From NCBI GenBank assembly GCA_932521035.1, contig OW051494.1, forward strand, positions 854,001 through 918,000: DNA of 64,000 nucleotides, given 5' to 3'. Of the stretch, positions 31,414 to 47,280 are shown piece after piece; the first letter of the stretch is position 1, and each line of letters begins with the position of its first letter. The DNA is from Oscheius dolichura (Eukaryota > Nematoda > Chromadorea > Rhabditida > Rhabditidae). Position numbers and translations under genes: made by a program. A model generated the notes under the pieces. It searched no databases. It worked only from the letters and a program-made list of their open reading frames with translations, and was not told the origin of the DNA.

Positions 31414-34400
31414 TTACAATCGGATGACTTCCGTATCATCGTCGCTACATCCCGTATCAATTCCGTCGTCATGGATTGAGGAGTCTTCTTGTCTCGTTTC
31501 AGGACTCCTTGGTCTTACTTCAAGAGTTGGAGCCGCTGTTTTTGACGGTTCTTCTGGCTCTTCTTCCTCTTTTATATCCAGAGACGGCTGGAAATTTTCT
31601 ATTTTTGGGAAGATTGCACCACTTACTGCTGTTCTTCTGGGTTTGGGGACTGGAACGGGATTTTTAGCCGGAAGGGGTGCAGGTTGCTCGTTTTCGCCTT
31701 TTTCAACCAACTCCTTTGTTTCCTTCGCTGCAGGGCTCAATTCTTTCGCGGGCATTTCGACTTTTGGAGCCTTGGCCACTGGAGCAGGCTTCTGTGGCTC
31801 CTCCTGTATCTCCTGAGCTTTCTCGAGGGTCAGTTCGACTGATTCTCGAAGCACAGGGAACCCTTCCACCCTGTCTCCCTTCTCGCCCCTCAGCGATCGT
31901 GGCTCCTCCGCGGAGACCCTCTTATATTGAGAAAGAGAGACGTATTCATGTTCTTCTCCTTCCTCCCCGTCCTCTCCGACTATTTCATCCTTCGACTGTC
32001 GCGTTTTCAACTCCGAGATGACATTTTTCATCTGAGGAGGGACTTTAGCCACCCCGACGGGTTGGTAGGGCTGATAGCGAGGAGGAAGGGCATCTGGCTC
32101 CGTTGGAGGAGAAGGAGCCCGTCTCTTGTGATCATGTTCAGCTGGGAAGAAGTTCTGGGCAGCGGATGGAGTCGGAGGGACATCTACAGCGATTTCTGAA
32201 GTGGAAAAATAAGAAAAAGGTAAAGAATTTTATCTAGGGAAAGGGCAACCACTTTCGGCTCGCTCGCACCCGTAAAATCTCGGCAGTTGTTTGAATTGGA
32301 AGATCTGGTGCGGGTAAAGCAAAGGCGCGTCTGCTGCCGAGATTTTACGGGTGCGGGCGCACAAGATCCGAGCCCGTATCTGTCTAGTTGGAGAGCTCCA
32401 AATCGGTTATTTTTGCCCATTTTCAATGGGATTTTCATGGCTAATGGACTTCCCGACTTTCGCTACAAGACCCACTGAACAATTTACAGTAATATGGGGC
32501 CAGCAAACCGGAAATTTGATGGTTTCGGAGCTAAAATCTCCATGGGAGGTGAAATTTCCATTGGAGACAGATTATACGGTCAAAAAACTTGATAACCAGC
32601 TCCAGGAGATTTTCAAAACTCTGGGAAGACTCTTGGGGCTACAGTAGTGGCTAAACCCCCGGGAAATTAAAAAAATCTCGCCTACCTTTGACTAACGGCG
32701 GTCGAGGGGCTTCTTCCTTTTTTGGGGAGTGTATCTCCGGGGTTCTCAGCGGTGTGGGGACATCCACTGCCATTTCTGAATATCCCCCTTATATAATATT
32801 TTACATTTTATTCTTTTTCCTACCTTTAGGTGTCAACATACTGGGAGTTCTGTACTTTGACGGTATGCCAGTCATCAGGGGGATGGGGTCATCCAGTCCC
32901 AGTCTCATCTCGCCCAACATCCCGGGTCTTTCGATGATAACCGACACCGGACTGGCTTCTATCCTCCTCGGAGTGTCGTTCATCATGGGAACCTCGGCCG
33001 GCTCGAATTTTGGAACACTGACTTGGGTTCTGAAGGCGACCGAGGGTGCCGGCTCCTCCGCCACCTGGAGTTTCGGCTTCTCTGACTGGGGTGGCGGCGG
33101 TGGAGGGTGTTTCTTCTTGCTTGGGCGGGGGCGACTACAATATTTCGCTTTAAAATAGATTAAAAAGAGTACTTACTCCTTGAAAATTTCAATATTTTGA
33201 TAGACATGAGGGGTGGGACGATTCTCATAGTCGGAGACATCTCGATTGGGCAAAGGAGCCGGGGGAACGGCATTCAAATGGGTGGAAATTGGCGCCGATG
33301 TAGTGGAGGCCCCGGCGGAGATATATTCCGGAGCAAATTCCTGAAAAAAAATATATAAAAATTGCTATAAAATAATAAAATCGTTCATCGACCCAGGGCG
33401 CGCCGGAGCTCGGGGGAACAGTTTTTTGGTAATTGCTGCTGGTTTATAGTTTTGTACAAAGGAAAATATTATAGAAATATTAAAAAATGAAGGGAAATCG
33501 CTCTATAAAACAATCGTAGCGGGACCCATTGGCGCTGGAATTCTCAATATGATCATACTTCTAGGGATTGAACTTATAGAGATTTTCGTCGATTTTGATT
33601 CAAAAATTACTGTAAGAGATGTTCAATCTTGCCTTGGAGGACATTTCTAGATGAAGGGTTTAATTTTTGTTAATTAAAAAAAAGAAGAATATCGTTGTGG
33701 GACCCATGCGCGCCTCGGAGACGCTCGTCTACCATTTTAGACGTTTTATTATTAGCCGTCCTTCCCGCTGCAACTGCACCCGTAAAGTCTCGGCAGCAAT
33801 GCCAACAGTTATTCTTCCGGCGCGCTTTCACGGTAAGATATCGGTAGAATGATCCCTCCCGGCTAGTCGGCACATGTCGACTGTGATGTCGTGGCAGAGG
33901 TGAAGACCTGTATCATGAAATCTAATGGTGCACCATTAGAGCTCATGGGTACTGGCTAGTAGGCTCCGATAGGGGTCTCTGCCAACTAATTTTTGAATTG
34001 CCTATTCTAGACAGGCGAAAAGAAGAGGAAAATATTCTCAATTGATCCAAAGAAGAAAAGGCCTTGCTAGCAGGGCGAAAATTCGTTTTCACAAGTACTG
34101 GACAATAAAATTCTAAAATTTTTTGTACTCACCGTAGGGGGAGGCAAATCTTCTCTCTGACTGGCTGGTATCAGAATCGGCGTCTCCTGCCGGTATACGG
34201 ACTCATAAATATTGTCTGGCTGGGGAGAAGCCTGCCTCCCGGGGGATAGCCTCGGCTTTATGGCATTTCGAACATCTTCTGATTTAAAATCCAAGCCAAC
34301 GTGGGCTACATGTCTAGAAAGTTTGAGAATATATTTTATATGAAGAAAAAAAACAGACTGGAAGTCATACGGCTCGGAGATGTCGTTCTTTGTTATGGGC

Positions 34401-34441
34401 TTTTTACTCCTGGGTGGGGCAGTTGGTGCACTGGTTGGCAT
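31414..34441 (-). CDS. Proline-rich scaffold-like protein
   Basis: Read from 34441 down: MPTSAPTAPPRSKKPITKND, HVAHVGLDFKSEDVRNAIKP to NIYESVYRQETPILIPAS, EFAPEYISAGASTTSAPIS to DYENRPTPHVYQNIEIFKE, then a large exon with KKKHPPPPPPQSEKPKLQVA, then two similar exons (EMAVDVPTPLRTPE and EIAVDVPPTPSAAQ), and a last exon with EYVSLSQYKRVSAEEP, PVPVPKPRR and the end CSDDDTEVIRL. It is mostly disordered, with PPRSKKP and VPKPRR style SH3-binding motifs and several YxxV/YENR tyrosines. It looks like an adaptor in signalling or the cortex. The C-terminal VIRL might be a PDZ ligand. The AVDVP pair points to exon duplication. No catalytic domain. Confidence 0.62.
32263..32360. mobile_element. MITE copy 8, divergent subfamily
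   Basis: The terminal repeats CGCACCCGTAAAATCTCGGC and CCGAGATTTTACGGGTGCGG differ from the main family by AAAATC for AAAGTC. The core is unrelated (TTGTTTGAATTGGAAGATC). It is intronic in the proline-rich gene; copy 12 shares the AAAATC variant. Confidence 0.75.
33773..33797. mobile_element. MITE solo terminus 9
   Basis: Only one end is present (AACTGCACCCGTAAAGTCTC then GGCAG), with no partner within 300 bp, in an intron of the proline-rich gene. It is either a deletion relic or a single-ended fragment. Confidence 0.65.
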
Positions 34442-36248
34442 TATGGAAACACGGCGCTTTTATCACCGGCAATCTTTCACTTTCCTGGAAAACGAGTTCT
34501 CATCATGACGGGAGAGAGAGAGAGGAAACAGTTGCGAGGACGAGGAAGCGGAAAAGCACGTGGGGATGAGTCATACACAAATCAAATGATAGTAAAATAA
34601 AAAGAAGGAGAAAAAACAAAGAGATAAGAAGTGAGAAAAGGGAAGCAAAACAATATTTGAGAAGGATACAAAAAGACGAAAACGAACTGCCTTTTGACAG
34701 GCAAACATGACACAGTTTTGTTGTTTGTTTACACTACTCGCCGCTTGCAATTGCCAGTTCCGCTCACAATCTTCAGCCGTAAATCTACTTGAAAAATCCG
34801 TGTCTTTCTCTATTTTCTAAAGTAAAAAATAAATGAAGCGAAAGGAAAATGAAGAGGAAGGAGTGAAACAGTAAATGTGGAGAATAAATGCTTTCCTGGC
34901 AACAAAATCGGTAAGCAGCTCATTATTGTGAAGAAAAAGGACATCATTGCTTAAATTCCTCGCATATTTTCTCTTGTTTTCTATGTTCTAAATCATAAAA
35001 CAAATGTAAAAGATGGCATAAAATCAATGAAAGAACGAAGTAGAATGATCGGGGTGATCAAATCGAAATGCGGCTCGTTATTATGGATAAAAATTGTTAT
35101 TTTGATTGATTTCTTCATTTTGTTCTTTCCTTATGGTTGAACTATTCTTATTTCTATCTTTTAGCCATGAAAAAATCTAATATGAAGTAGGAAAGCAACG
35201 CAAACATAAACAAGAATGGCGATGGAGTGACCAATGGGGGTCCAATTGAATTTATACGCGGCTCCCTAGCCATAAAATTATCAATGGCTCTTTCGTAGCG
35301 GTAGTACACTAGTATAATCAAGTTTCGTTGAAGTATTAGTCATGTTTAGCGCTTTCTCTATGACTTCTATCAGTTTTTCTGAAGCTCAATATCGAAAGAA
35401 ACACGCCTTGAGCTATCCTAAAAATGAGTCAGTGAAAAGCACGTCACCTTGCTAGTGTATCTTGTTTTGTGGCTTGCCATCGTCCCAGTCTTTGCATTTG
35501 TCACCGGATGGAATTGCCAACATATCTTTTTACGCAGTTTTATAGACCACAAAAAAATGGGAAGAGAAAAAGACAATACACATAAGAAATCGAAAGAAGA
35601 GCTCAAAAAAACATCAACTATTGAAATGGCGTGTAGAAACTTTGAAAATAGAAACAAATTATCCTTTTTCCAACTCTTGTAAGCTAAAAATTGGTCATTT
35701 TATACAAAAAAAGTATCAAAAAATTGCCTATGTGTATGCAGCTTGTAAACGCTTTAAAAGGGTGCACCCTGTTCTTATCACTTCTTGTCCAAACGTAATC
35801 ATCCGGGCTCGCGAGTGACTAATGCTATAAACATGTGAAGAATAAGTGTCCTCTCCTTTTTCTATTTGTTACACGTTACATAAATGGTTTATAACGTTTT
35901 ACGCTAAACATATAGAAGAATTGGTGAAAAAAGCCATTGTAATAGATCAACGCTGCTGGGTGAAGCGAGACGGAACCGCCGGGTTGACTCATCTCTTCCC
36001 AGTTATGGCTATTACGCAACGAGAAAGAATTATAAGAAGAAGTACAAATACAATTATTTTTTTACAAAACGTCAAAGAGAAAAAGCATGCATATAAAGGT
36101 ATAAAAAAGGCAACAGTCCGACTGACACAGAAAGTGTTATCAAAAGGAGAGAGAATCGATTCCATTCCATACCAGGAGGGCTCTGTCAGATACGACCAGA
36201 CGTTTCCAGCTGGGAAGAAGTAATGGGGAAGGGAGAGGGAAAGAGAGT
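34442..36248. other. Intergenic, no gene seen
   Basis: AT-rich DNA between the scaffold start and the 3' end of the Ly6 gene. Several ORFs of up to 125 codons exist but have poor composition and no splice or homology support. Confidence 0.5.
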
Positions 36249-37492
36249 TTATGCCAATATATGGGCGAGAAAAAATGTTAGATATGCCATTACGGGGGAG
36301 AATAACATCGGTATGGGGGAAGAGTTCGGTAGGTAGTAGTCTTTTCCATCCCATTCGTTACAAAGTGTCTCTTTGCAACAACGGGTACATTCTGTATAAT
36401 ATAGGCCATAACCGTGACCAGTACAGCCTGAAAATTAGGAGAAAAATGAGGGGAAATGAATAAAAACGAAGGATTTCTCCAATTTTGAATTTGCCGCGCC
36501 GATTTTACCAAGCGTCCTCGTATTTTTCTCGTCAAATATCAGTCTTCTTCTTCTTGTGTCCGCTTTTATTTACTGTTCTATTGTGTTGCTGTACATTTTG
36601 CTGTGTTGCTTACTCACATATGTATCAAATATATGTAAAAGCAACAATGAGCATCTCCAAGAATACAGTAGATATTAATTTAAAAGTCACAAAAAGCTCA
36701 TAAGAAGGATATTTGCTTCTACTGAAACTGGCTTCTCCTTTCGCGCATTCGCGATATTTTGCCATTTTCTTTTTTTGCATTTTACTCGTATATTGCAACG
36801 TATAACGGTTCTATATGAACGAGCCCAACGGATCAGAAGGTTGATAAATGAAATGCTACTTTTCTATTCCATATAATGTGGTTGCTGCAATGTTGATAAA
36901 AAGGGCCATCGAAAGTTCTTGAATGTAATTCTGTACTTATTTTTGATTCCGCATGCTATTATTAATTGTATTCGCAGTTACAGTGAAATAGTGAAATGTT
37001 CGATTTAAATCAAAAATCAGAATGTAAGGATACAAAACATGAATAAAATTCAACACTAAACGCTGCATGCGTGAATGGGTGAGCCAGTTTCAGGACTACC
37101 GGATAATTTACCTTCTTTGCATTCTTCTGCGCAGTCTCTCTCGACCAAGACAAAAAATCCATTGAGATTTGTAACGGTTGACTAGAATCTTGTTGTTTTT
37201 TAAAAATCTAACTTACAATACAGAATTGTTCTGGAGTTGTACAAACTCTTCTCAAATCCGTTCTTGATCCAAATTTCAAGTGATTCATGCAGTCAGGATT
37301 TTGATTAACCCCATCCATCAAATCTTTCTTTTTTCTTGAATGTAAACAATAGACGCATTGAAATTGTTCGTCTAGAGGAACTATCTAAATGTATTTAAAA
37401 AATTTTTGGGTGGCATAGAGCAGTACTTCATTGTCACCTTCCTCAGTAGAGTCGGCGGAGACCAGAGCTAGAGCGAACAACAAGGGATGCAT
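36249..37492 (-). CDS. GPI-anchored Ly6 protein, ODR-2/HOT type
   Basis: The four minus exons 37492-37438, 37380-37217, 37181-37112 and 36427-36249 sum to 468 nt (155 aa). It has a signal peptide ([15 protein letters not shown]), then a three-finger domain: [70 protein letters not shown] and TLCNEWDG. The end is hydrophobic without a charged tail ([15 protein letters not shown]), as expected for GPI attachment after the NSSP region. The CNEWDG ending and the length fit the worm ODR-2/HOT branch, neuronal surface proteins of which ODR-2 is needed for odour responses. It has no long open frame because it is split into small exons. It is divergent from the csc-1-like gene, about 300 bp away. Confidence 0.82.
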
Positions 37493-37799
37493 TAGAATAG
37501 ACCGGAAGCTGGACAGCAGTTGGACGAGAAGTGGTCATTCATTATTGAAGCGGGGGGCATAATATGAAATTTTGAGGAAAGCAACGATCAAGCGTTATTA
37601 ATTTATAAGATACTTCAACTATTGTCACTTATTTTATTTATGCTGTTGAATGTGGTTGGGCGGCAAGACCGACGCGATCGTACACGATTTGTTTTGATAC
37701 CGCGAATAAATTGAAATTGAAATTGAATTGAATGTGGTTTCTTCTCATTTTTTACATTTGCTGTGCTCGTTTACGTTTACATATCTTTTCTTTTCAGCA

Positions 37800-38778
37800 A
37801 TGCCTCCGAAGAGGTCCAGAGCGGCACCAAAAGAGCCCAAATTAGAACCGGAAGTGTGTAAAGAACTTTATCTAACTTATGATGAAAGTACGTTCGTTTC
37901 TCAGTTGTATAATTATTTATTTTTGCAGTTACTAATCGGGAAAATATGCTATATGAAAAGATGGAGCAAATGCGTGCCTCTGCTATAATTATTTACAAGA
38001 AAACCTTGAAAAACTTCTGTGCTAAAAGTCCAGTAAGGTACACTTTGATTCTGCATAGTTTTAATTGCAGAGAATAGCTGAAATGTCGCTGCTTGAATAT
38101 TTGCAACAGGAAGCCAAGCCGAAGAAGATCAAAATTGAAAATCAAGACAACACCCTGCTGGAGATTACCGAGATAGAGATTATCGAAGAAGAAATGGAGG
38201 AAATGCATGTGGATAACGCCATCGAAGAGGTCATTGTAAAGAAGGAGAAAGTATCAAATGTTCCTGTCAAGAAGGAGAAAGTATCAAATGTTCCTGTCAA
38301 GAAGGAGAAAGGATCAGATGTCCCTATTAAAAAAGAGAAGGACGCTACTGTTAAGAAGGAGAAAGATGCGGATGCCTCAATCAAGAAGGAGAAAGATGCA
38401 GATGTCGCAGTTAAAAAGGAGAAAGATACAGAAGCTGCTATCAAAAAGGAGAAAGATGCAGATGCTGCTGTCAAAAAGGAGAAAGAAGAACCTATGGAAA
38501 TTTCTCTGCCTCCAATTATTCGTCCCAAAAAGATGGCATTCCGACATCCCAAGCCAAATGAAGTTCTGGTCTCGGTCAATGGAACTCCTGTCCTTGTTGA
38601 ACCTCCACGATCTCTTCTACGGGTTAGTTTTTACTTTCATATTTTCTTTTATGGGCAACTGCTTTTTTATCTAATAGCTTATTTTCAGAATATGGTTAAT
38701 TCTCGTCCTAATTTCGAAGTTGGCAACATCATTATCACGAACAATGAGGAAGAAGAAAACTTGCCAGAGGTTGACTAA
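37800..38778 (+). CDS. Borealin/CSC-1-like protein with KKEK repeats
   Basis: The exons 37800-37887, 37929-38032, 38071-38622 and 38689-38778 sum to 834 nt (277 aa). The ATG follows TTTTCAGCA, a spliced-leader type acceptor. The N-terminus (MPPKRSRAAPKEPKLEP) leads into a helix (NRENMLYEKMEQMRASAIII) and then RIAEMSLLEYL, resembling the borealin N-terminal helix and its M..L.YL turn. A later segment (NEVLVSVNGTPVLVEPPRSL) resembles the SVNGSP box of borealins. Between them are nine units built on (V/I)KKEK separated by 2-5 residues. If correct, it is a chromosomal passenger complex subunit that binds survivin and INCENP at centromeres. A nuclear lysine/glutamate-rich protein of another kind remains possible. 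Confidence 0.52.
38230..38490 (+). repeat. Coding tandem repeat, nine KKEK units
   Basis: The repeat unit is about 27-30 bp around AAGAAGGAGAAAG or AAAAAGGAGAAAG. The first three units share VSNVPVKKEK-type spacing and the later ones DADA-type spacing, showing stepwise expansion. Each unit contains a (V/I)KKE match to the SUMO attachment consensus. Confidence 0.85.
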
Positions 38779-39037
38779 ACATTTGCCCATTCTACTGTAA
38801 TCATATTAATTGGATAATACCCTTGCCTGTGTAAGTATTATAAATTGCTTTTATTAACTGAGCGTTTATTATTAAAATTTTATTTCATCTCTTCGACACA
38901 AAGGCACGTTATATATCATCACACAACGTTGCAGAGTCTAGTGCTATACTACTCGGGAAGATACTCATAAATACGAGAGACTAGTACACCGTAAACAAGT
39001 GGCAATTATTATCTTTTAATTTTTTTTGAATGGGATA

Positions 39038-42691
<3,654 letters not shown>

Positions 42692-42974
42692 GTTTTTTGG
42701 CTAAAAATTTGAGGAAAATCGGCTAGAAGGCGGCGACCACACTGTCCCAATGGGTTATTATTGGGAGAACAGATGATAACAGATTGGGGACGGGCGGAAT
42801 GGGAGAAGGGAGAATATAGAGATGGGGAGGGGAGAGGTGGAGATCGACCACGACGACGACGCTGTTTGTATTGTTCTCACGGGGGAGACGAGAGAAATTG
42901 ACGGGGGAGAGACGGACACATCATTCGGATAAAACGAACTGTGGACAAAACAATTCGAATAAATGGTCCGGCTG

Positions 42975-43372
42975 GCAATGTTTTGGTACCAAATTGGAAT
43001 GCCAAATGGGGTCAAAGAGTACTGGAGATGGTGGAGAAGCTTCTAAAAGTGGGATGTCTTCCCCATGGATTGTATTGAGCCGAACCAAAGACATTCCCAG
43101 GAGGGAGGTCCTTTTGACCATGACCTGGCTCATAAGGAACACAAAATAAAGAAATTCTTAAATTTCTAGACGTTGGACAGTTTCTGGTGCCCAATTTGGA
43201 AGTCAACTAGGCTCAAAGAGTGTTAAAAATAGAGATGGACCTAGTGGAAAGGAGGAATATTCCCGTGGATGGAACTGAACCGACCAGTGGACGATACAAG
43301 GAATTTCTCAGAAGGTGGAGCTTTTTGGCCATGGCCTGGCTCATAAGGAACGCAAAATAGAAGAAATTCCCC
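42975..43372. repeat. Degenerate tandem duplication, about 200-bp unit
   Basis: Two units share words in the same order: TTTTGGTACCAAATTGGAA / TTCTGGTGCCCAATTTGGAA, GTCAAAGAGT / CTCAAAGAGTG, CCCATGGATTGTATTGAGCC / CCCGTGGATGGAACTGAACC, TGACCTGGCTCATAAGGAAC / TGGCCTGGCTCATAAGGAAC. There is no open frame across both units. It sits upstream of the shortest UGP first exon. Confidence 0.75.
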
Positions 43373-43446
43373 ATTTTCAAGCCAAAAATGTGCCGAGGAC
43401 TTGACATTTTCAACAGGGGCGGGTTCCCTAGCCGGCTTGTCCTCGA

Positions 43447-43561
43447 TAGTCCGATCCCCTGCACCCGTAAAGTCTCGGCAAGACTAAGGTATAAAGGAGC
43501 GACAGTTTTGAATAAAGATGATATAACTGCCGAGACATTACGGGTGCAGGGGATCGGACTA
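43447..43561. mobile_element. MITE copy 10
   Basis: Left TAGTCCGATCCCCTGCACCC and right GCAGGGGATCGGACTA are perfect. The core is shortened (GGAGCGACAGTTTTGAATAA), with GCCGAGACATTACGG at the right as in copy 4. Confidence 0.88.
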
Positions 43562-44555
43562 ACGGGGGCCGATCCTCAAAAAGGAGCTTACCATGTGACT
43601 GGAACCAGTGGACCTTCTGAAAGCCCCTAATAAAATTTTTAGCCGTCAAAAGGTTTCGGAAACTAAGGAAGACGATATTGAAGAGCCTACAGGGAACCAG
43701 AATTAGAAGGAAGCCATCTAGGAGGGTTTTCGGGAAACTGGGTCCGCCCAGGCCGAAATATCCGGGTCCCGCTTGGGGAAAACGGACTACGGTATTCGAT
43801 TTATGGTTTAAAAATAAAATATTATCGTAATCCAGTGAATTTCCGATGAGAAAAGTGCAGTGTGTTTGTGTTTTTTATACCTTTGAGCTTGCATCCACAG
43901 AACACAGACGAATTAGAGGAAATGGTGCCATAATGCTTCCTATACTAAAGATAACTATCCTGTTTGAAAAAGAAGAAGAAGGGGAAATAAATGGGGAAGG
44001 GATTAAAAGAAGGCTGGATAGAATTTGGGGAGAATATATACAGACTAGTGGTGAAACAAAGAACAGAAGGAGAGACCGGTCCGGGTGGACGGCGGGAGAA
44101 GGCGCCGGGAAAGAGGAGATGGACCGAGATTTGAAATATGTTTGGTTGTTTTTACGGGAGATAAATATCTTTTTGATCTTTTAGACAGCCGAAGATGACC
44201 GTTTTCTTGTTTTTGAAGCTTTTTGAACCACAGTTCACGCGGTCAGACAACCACAGTTAGACAGTCAGGAGTTCGGGGGGCCACGACGCGGCTCCGGAGC
44301 AATTTTAGCCATTTCTACAGTAGTTTTTGATGGAAAATTCAAATCATACAGCTTCTTTAATCTATTTTATACATTTTTAGAGGGCTCTCCCAGTTTTAGA
44401 CGAAAATTTGAGCCACAGTTAGCGCAACAAGTGCGCCAGTTAGACAGCGCCGTCCCCGCTGGTCATTTTGAGGAGATTTTTCACGTTTCTAGGCTAATTT
44501 TTTACGATAAATACGAAGGTCAGTTTTAAGCGGCTAGAAATTAAAAAAGACTTAC

Positions 44556-44624
44556 AGGTGGCGGACAAAAAGAAGTTAGCCGATTACGGGAGCTAGGGGT
44601 TCCCAACTGGCTGGTAGAGCTCAT
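44556..44624 (-). CDS. Candidate alternative first exon of UGP (a)
   Basis: A 23-codon exon, MSSTSQLGTPSSRNRLTSF then CPPP, ends in CCT|GTAAGT at phase 0, which fits the shared exon at 41253. Support is the frame, phase and donor only. Confidence 0.35.
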
Positions 44625-45218
44625 GGCTGTTTCGTTTCCTCTGGGAGCGGGAGAGACCGATACTGTGTTGTCCACACTCTCCCTTTTTCTCTCTCTCGCC
44701 ACTTCGTATTGATAAGATCGCCAATACCAAAACGGGAGGGAAGGGGGCAGCCGGGGAAGGGAACTGTGTGCGCTGCGGCCGTGGAGACCGTGTGTTATTT
44801 GTGTTGGCTGCCACGTGAAATTAGAAGGTGATACAGTGATATTTGGGATTATTAAAAGGCAATAATAAATTTAAAAAAATGGAGAAATGCCCCAAAATGG
44901 GGATAAAATCGAAAATGAACGAGAAAACAGCATATTTTGAGCCATAGTTAGACAGTTAGACAGCAGAAAAGCCACACTTTCTCATTTGTCAGGCATAAAA
45001 ATGGAAAGAGAATGGAAAAATTCAAAAAGGAGCCGGGCATTGCAACTTTGTGGAAAAATACAGTAGCTAGACAGCGAAAGAGCCACAACTAAACAGTTAG
45101 ACAGGCAGAACGGGGGACCACCACAGTTAGACACCGCTGTGGCCGTTCTCTTTCCCTTTTCAGGCCTTTTCTGCCTATTTTCTGTTATCTCACGGTGTTT
45201 TTCCCCCTAAATACTCAC

Positions 45219-45251
45219 AGAAAGACGACGATCAGCCGATGGAGGGGACAT
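45219..45251 (-). CDS. Candidate alternative first exon of UGP (b)
   Basis: An 11-codon exon, MSPPSADRRLS, ends in TCT|GTGAGT at phase 0. Confidence 0.33.
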
Positions 45252-45499
45252 TTGGATCTCACGGGAGGAGGAGGAGGGGAGCTGACTGACTGCTCTCTCC
45301 CCGGATGAGGTGAGAACCCAGGGGAATGTGATGAGCAAATTGTGTGCGTGGATATCCTTTTTAAAATTTCTGTGCGGTGTAAACATGGGCAGTCATCCAC
45401 GGGGTCTAACTGGTAACCAGGAACACTCAAAAGACAAAAATCCAGAGATCAGGAGGGTTATTTTGAGGGGAATTCGAGAAAATAAGGGAAAATACTCAC

Positions 45500-45520
45500 T
45501 TGTATACGGTCGGGACGCAT
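45500..45520 (-). CDS. Candidate alternative first exon of UGP (c)
   Basis: A 7-codon exon, MRPDRIQ, ends in CAA|GTGAGT at phase 0. Confidence 0.25.
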
Positions 45521-46985
45521 TTCTCCTCGTTTTCAGACTTTGTTTCACTAGAGAGAGGTTCTCAACCAGCCGGGAAAGGGGAAAGAGCGACGTTGCCTGC
45601 CAGCAACGTTCCAAATCAGCCCACCCAGCTGGCAGTCGGGGAAATAAACACCGGGAGACGGGAATCTACGTGTGGGAAGCGACGGGAGGCCGTGTACACG
45701 CCAAAAAGATAGAAAAAAGACAAATAAAAGGGGAAGAATGAACTCTGATGTCTAATTGCGGCTCTTGACTGTCTAACTGTGGCTCAAAAGTGAAAAATCT
45801 CAATAAAAGACCCATAAATACACCCAGTTGTCTAATTGTGGCTGTTGGCTGCCGCCGACTGCTTGTGGCAGCTGTTCCCCGCCTTATAAAGTCTTCTAAT
45901 TTCATAATTTTAAGCTTCCCGATAGTGAAAAACGTTTGTGATCAGGACAAAAACACAAAATCACAAAATGAGCGAATTTCTGATGAAAGACCCAAAAAGT
46001 CTGTGTTCTGCGGCTACAAGACTACAAAAATGACCATTTTAGCACAAAATGACGGAAGAGACTTGTCTTGCCGTTCGTGGCTATCAAGAATTATCAAAAA
46101 ATTAGCAAAAAACCCCAATTTTCTAGATAATAAGACCATTTGGAACATTTGGGCCCGGGGCGCTGCTCGCTGTTTACGGGCGTCATTTGGTAACATCGTA
46201 CTGGAATATAGCGCGCCTTCTTTACTTCTTTTGCTCATTTTCGCCAATTTTTCTCCATTTTTTTCTATTTTTCCTGTATTTATTATATTATTAAATACAT
46301 TAAATATATTTAAAGCTAATCTATCAAAAACAGACCACCTCCTCCGCTTATTTGCCTTGTAACGCGGTATAGTCACCCGGATAGGGCTCGGAAGGTTAGC
46401 AACCCGTTGGAAAATAAGGATTACTCAAAGATGGCTAATAAAATGGAAGGAAAGGGGTAAAATGGATGGAAGGAGATGAAAAATGGCTCCAAATTTTAGG
46501 GGTTCCGGGGCGTTTAAAAGGACAGAAGAAGGAATTTCCGTGGGAGGGTATTTGTATACAAAGAGAAGGCGGCAAGGAGGAAGCCATCGTCCTCCTCCCG
46601 TCAAAGACAAATATTGTATTCTAGGGACAGTAATCCTTACGTGGGAGAGAGGCGGAAACACGGAGCGAGGTAACCATTTTGCTCTCGGAGTCAACCTACA
46701 TCTCGACCACTTTTTCCCCTCCTAGAGTAAATAATAGACAAGACAAGACTCTCGGGAAGTTGTTTCGGTTGTCTGGAGAGCAGAAAGGTCAGGGAAAGAT
46801 TGAGGACTATGAGTCAGGGAAAGACAGTTCGAAGAATGGAGGAAAAGGCGGGCAGATACAATGAATTTCAAATTATGCGCTCATTTATGCTAACTGGGGT
46901 ATATTTTGAAATTAGCCAGTTGGTCCATTCCCAAAATCAGAAAATGAAGAGACCCCTAGTCTTTGAGCGGAAACGAGGTGGTAGC

Positions 46986-47104
46986 GCTTACGGCCATACC
47001 ACGTTGAAAGTACGCCATCCCGTCCGATCTGGCAAGTCAAGCAACGTTGGGCCCGGTTAGTACTTGGATCGGAGACGGCTTGGGAATCCCGGGTGTCGTA
47101 AGCT
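46986..47104 (+). rRNA. 5S ribosomal RNA, copy 3
   Basis: 119 nt, full length, internal promoter intact, followed by TTTTTT. The 50 bp before it (AATCAGAAAATGAAGAGACC, CCTAGTCTTTGAGCGGAAAC, GAGGTGG) are shared almost perfectly with copy 4. Confidence 0.95.
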
Positions 47105-47238
47105 TTTTTACGTTTGTTTCTATTTTCTATATTTTTGAATTTTTTTGACTGATTCGACTTTTTTTCTCATTTTGTAATATTATAGGCTCCAAATTTTATG
47201 AAATTTGAAGAGAAAACAAGAAAAATATCCTAACTCAC

Positions 47239-47280
47239 CTTTGATGAAGCCAGAGCTGCGCTGGGCTTCCGTGTTTCCAT
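47239..47280 (-). CDS. Candidate alternative first exon of UGP (d)
   Basis: A 14-codon exon, METRKPSAALASSK, ends in AAG|GTGAGT at phase 0. On the minus strand it is preceded by TTAATTTTTCAG 20 bp before the ATG, a strong acceptor fit for spliced-leader addition or an upstream non-coding exon. It is the best supported of the four. Confidence 0.45.

Noticed and set aside
34863-34870. CTGTTTCA core (piRNA upstream motif) on the minus strand, with other cores near 21264, 48615 and 51807
   Set aside because: A few 8-mers in 64 kb on two strands is close to chance, and no flanking motif context or clustering is seen.
35846-36223. A 125-codon plus-strand ORF in AT-rich DNA
   Set aside because: No domain, no signal and poor composition; it is antisense or adjacent to the real Ly6 gene end.
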